Source: Actinotalea sp. Marseille-Q4924 (GTDB lineage Bacteria > Actinomycetota > Actinomycetes > Actinomycetales > Cellulomonadaceae). Taken from it: 64,000 nt of DNA. Under the pieces are notes generated by a model. It had not been told where the DNA came from. It did no database searches and was given only the letters and a program-made list of their open reading frames with translations. Of this stretch, positions 62,907 to 64,000 are shown in pieces. The position numbers and the translations under genes were made by a program. Positions within the stretch are counted from its first letter, which is position 1. Every line of letters starts with the position of its first letter. The DNA lies in contig NZ_CAKAKB010000003.1 in NCBI RefSeq assembly GCF_916618755.1, positions 682,001 through 746,000 of the forward strand. Reading direction: 5' to 3'.

Positions 62907-63809
62907 TCACCGGGCGGTGGCGTCGAGGCGCGCCAGCTCGGTCTCCACGTCCAGGTGCACCTCCGGCCAGTCGAGCCCCAGGCCCTCGAGCGCCTCCACC
63001 AGCAGCTCGGTGACCGCCAGCCGGGCGAACCACTTCCGGTCCGCCGGCACGACGTACCAGGGCGCCTCGTCGGTCGACGTGCGGTCCAGGACGGCCTGGT
63101 ACGCCTCCTGGTAGTCGTCCCAGCGCAGACGGGCGTCGATGTCGCCCGGGTTGTACTTCCAGTGCTTCTCCGGGCGCTCGAGGCGTTCGCGCAGGCGCGC
63201 CGCCTGCTCCTCGTAGGAGACGGTCAGCATCACCTTGACCACCACCGTGCCGCGGGCGGCGACCTCCTCCTCGAAGGCGACGATCTCGTCGTAGCGGCCC
63301 TTCCACTCGCTGCGGGGCACGAGGTTCTCGACCCGGACCACCAGGACGTCCTCGTAGTGGGAACGGTCGAAGACGCCGATGCGTCCTGGGGCGGGCAGCG
63401 CCGCGCGGATCCGCTCGAGGTAGTGCTGGGCCGCCTCCTGCGGCGTCGGCGGCCCGAACGCGCGCAGCGACACGCCCTGCGGGTCGACCATGCCCAGCAC
63501 GTGCCGGACCACGCCGCCCTTGCCGGCGGTGTCCATGCCCTGCAGCACCAGGAGGACCGACCGGTCGCCCCCGGTGCGCCCGTGGGCGTAGAGCTTCTCC
63601 TGCAGCTCCGACAAGGTCTCCCCGCGGGCCGCCATCGCGGTCCGCCCCTGCGCCTTGTCCCCGTCGAACCCGGGTGTGCCCCGGCGGTCCATGCCCGCGA
63701 GGTCGAACCCCGGTCCGGCGCGCAGCGCCTCGTGCGCCGGGACGGACCAGCCGGGCGGGGTCGTCGTCCCCGCGCCGGTCCCCGCGCTGTCGTCGCCGCG
63801 CGGTGTCAC
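62907..63809 (-). CDS. Polyphosphate kinase 2-family protein
   Basis: 300 residues from a GTG overlapping the stop of the next upstream gene (GTGA). Walker A reads QGMDTAGKGGVVRHV, Walker B-like FDRSHYEDVLVVRV, and the lid region has RLERPEKHWKYNPGD with basic residues. PPK2 enzymes transfer phosphate between polyphosphate and nucleotides. Subclass (AMP-, ADP- or both-specific) cannot be assigned with certainty. Confidence 0.92.
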   Translation of the reverse strand: MTPRGDDSAGTGAGTTTPPGWSVPAHEALRAGPGFDLAGMDRRGTPGFDGDKAQGRTAMAARGETLSELQEKLYAHGRTGGDRSVLLVLQGMDTAGKGGVVRHVLGMVDPQGVSLRAFGPPTPQEAAQHYLERIRAALPAPGRIGVFDRSHYEDVLVVRVENLVPRSEWKGRYDEIVAFEEEVAARGTVVVKVMLTVSYEEQAARLRERLERPEKHWKYNPGDIDARLRWDDYQEAYQAVLDRTSTDEAPWYVVPADRKWFARLAVTELLVEALEGLGLDWPEVHLDVETELARLDATAR

Positions 63810-64000
63810 GCGCCCGCTCCCGTCCGGACGACCGCGACGGACCGGCCGGGCACCGTGACCCTGCCGTCGTCCACCGTGGCGCCGTCCCAGGCCGCGAGCA
63901 CCTCGCGCGCGTCCAGGTCGAGCGTCACGTGGTCCTCGCCCAGGACCATGACGACGGCGACGCCGCCCCGGCGCAGGACGAACCAGGTGCCGTCGTCGTC
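63806..64000 (-). CDS. C-terminal end of a TreZ-like or alpha-amylase-family protein (partial)
   Basis: The minus strand is open from the window edge down to TGA at 63806. It reads DDDGTWFVLRRGGVAVVMVL, HVTLDLDAREVLAAWDGATV and PGRSVAVVRTGAGA. This is the C-terminal beta-sandwich of GH13 enzymes; the pattern is close to malto-oligosyltrehalose trehalohydrolase (TreZ). Most of the gene lies outside the window, so identity is tentative. Overlaps the PPK2 start by 4 nt. Confidence 0.5.
   Translation of the reverse strand, partial: DDDGTWFVLRRGGVAVVMVLGEDHVTLDLDAREVLAAWDGATVDDGRVTVPGRSVAVVRTGAGA

Overview
The window is high-GC actinobacterial DNA. It has GTG/ATG starts, many 1-8 nt stop/start overlaps, putative leaderless promoters, and families typical of Micrococcales. 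A pyruvate formate-lyase pair, an intracellular GH3 glucosidase operon and an Aslfm-like peptidoglycan bridge ligase point to a facultatively anaerobic Cellulomonas-like organism. The genus is inferred from gene content only.

Layout. 1-1955: the 3' part of der, a membrane protein of unknown function, and tRNA-Pro(GGG). 1914-14036: a genomic island bounded by 75-bp near-identical repeats (72/75) of the tRNA-Pro 3' half and its terminator. It carries an IS21 remnant, a secreted glycerophosphodiesterase fused to a lamin-tail domain, a PPA1498-type metallophosphoesterase, a LacI regulator, a Ugp-like ABC transporter (ATPase, lipoprotein, two permeases), a HAD-IIA phosphatase and an MgtC-family protein. 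Both island promoters have the same LacI-type operator at the same place in the -35/-10 spacer, so the cargo looks like one regulon for scavenging phosphodiesters or glycerol phosphates. No integrase was found. 13071-13961 is decayed sequence.

14089-22946: a TAT-exported multicopper oxidase with a SHOCT protein, a SpoIIE-type phosphatase with an apparent frameshift, a kinase-like/GPH transporter/GH3 operon behind a LacI-type palindrome, and an EamA transporter with a histidine-rich tail coupled to a small upstream ORF. 22998-33843: branched-chain (leucine) catabolism, with carboxylase subunits, acyl-CoA dehydrogenase, MaoC, CitE-like lyase and a branched-chain keto-acid dehydrogenase (E1 alpha, E1 beta, E2) around a TetR regulator; the gene set resembles the M. 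tuberculosis citE-fadE19-accA1-accD1/bkd region.

33984-45737: F420-type PPOX protein, S9 peptidase, histidine phosphatase with a leaderless upstream ORF, an Fe(II) oxygenase behind a cysteine-type leader peptide, a sulfite-oxidase-like molybdoenzyme, OsmC, a UMF1-type MFS protein, hypothetical proteins, Nudix and GuaB1. 45887-51289: dxs, then pflB and pflA. 51359-57540: fatty-acid beta-oxidation (fadB-like, fadA), RNase D, an orphan LuxR-type regulator and DUF3000. 57706-64000: gnd overlapping an ATP-grasp D-aspartate-ligase-like gene, a UspA-like protein, a RibD-like reductase, zapE, PPK2 and the 3' end of a TreZ-like gene.
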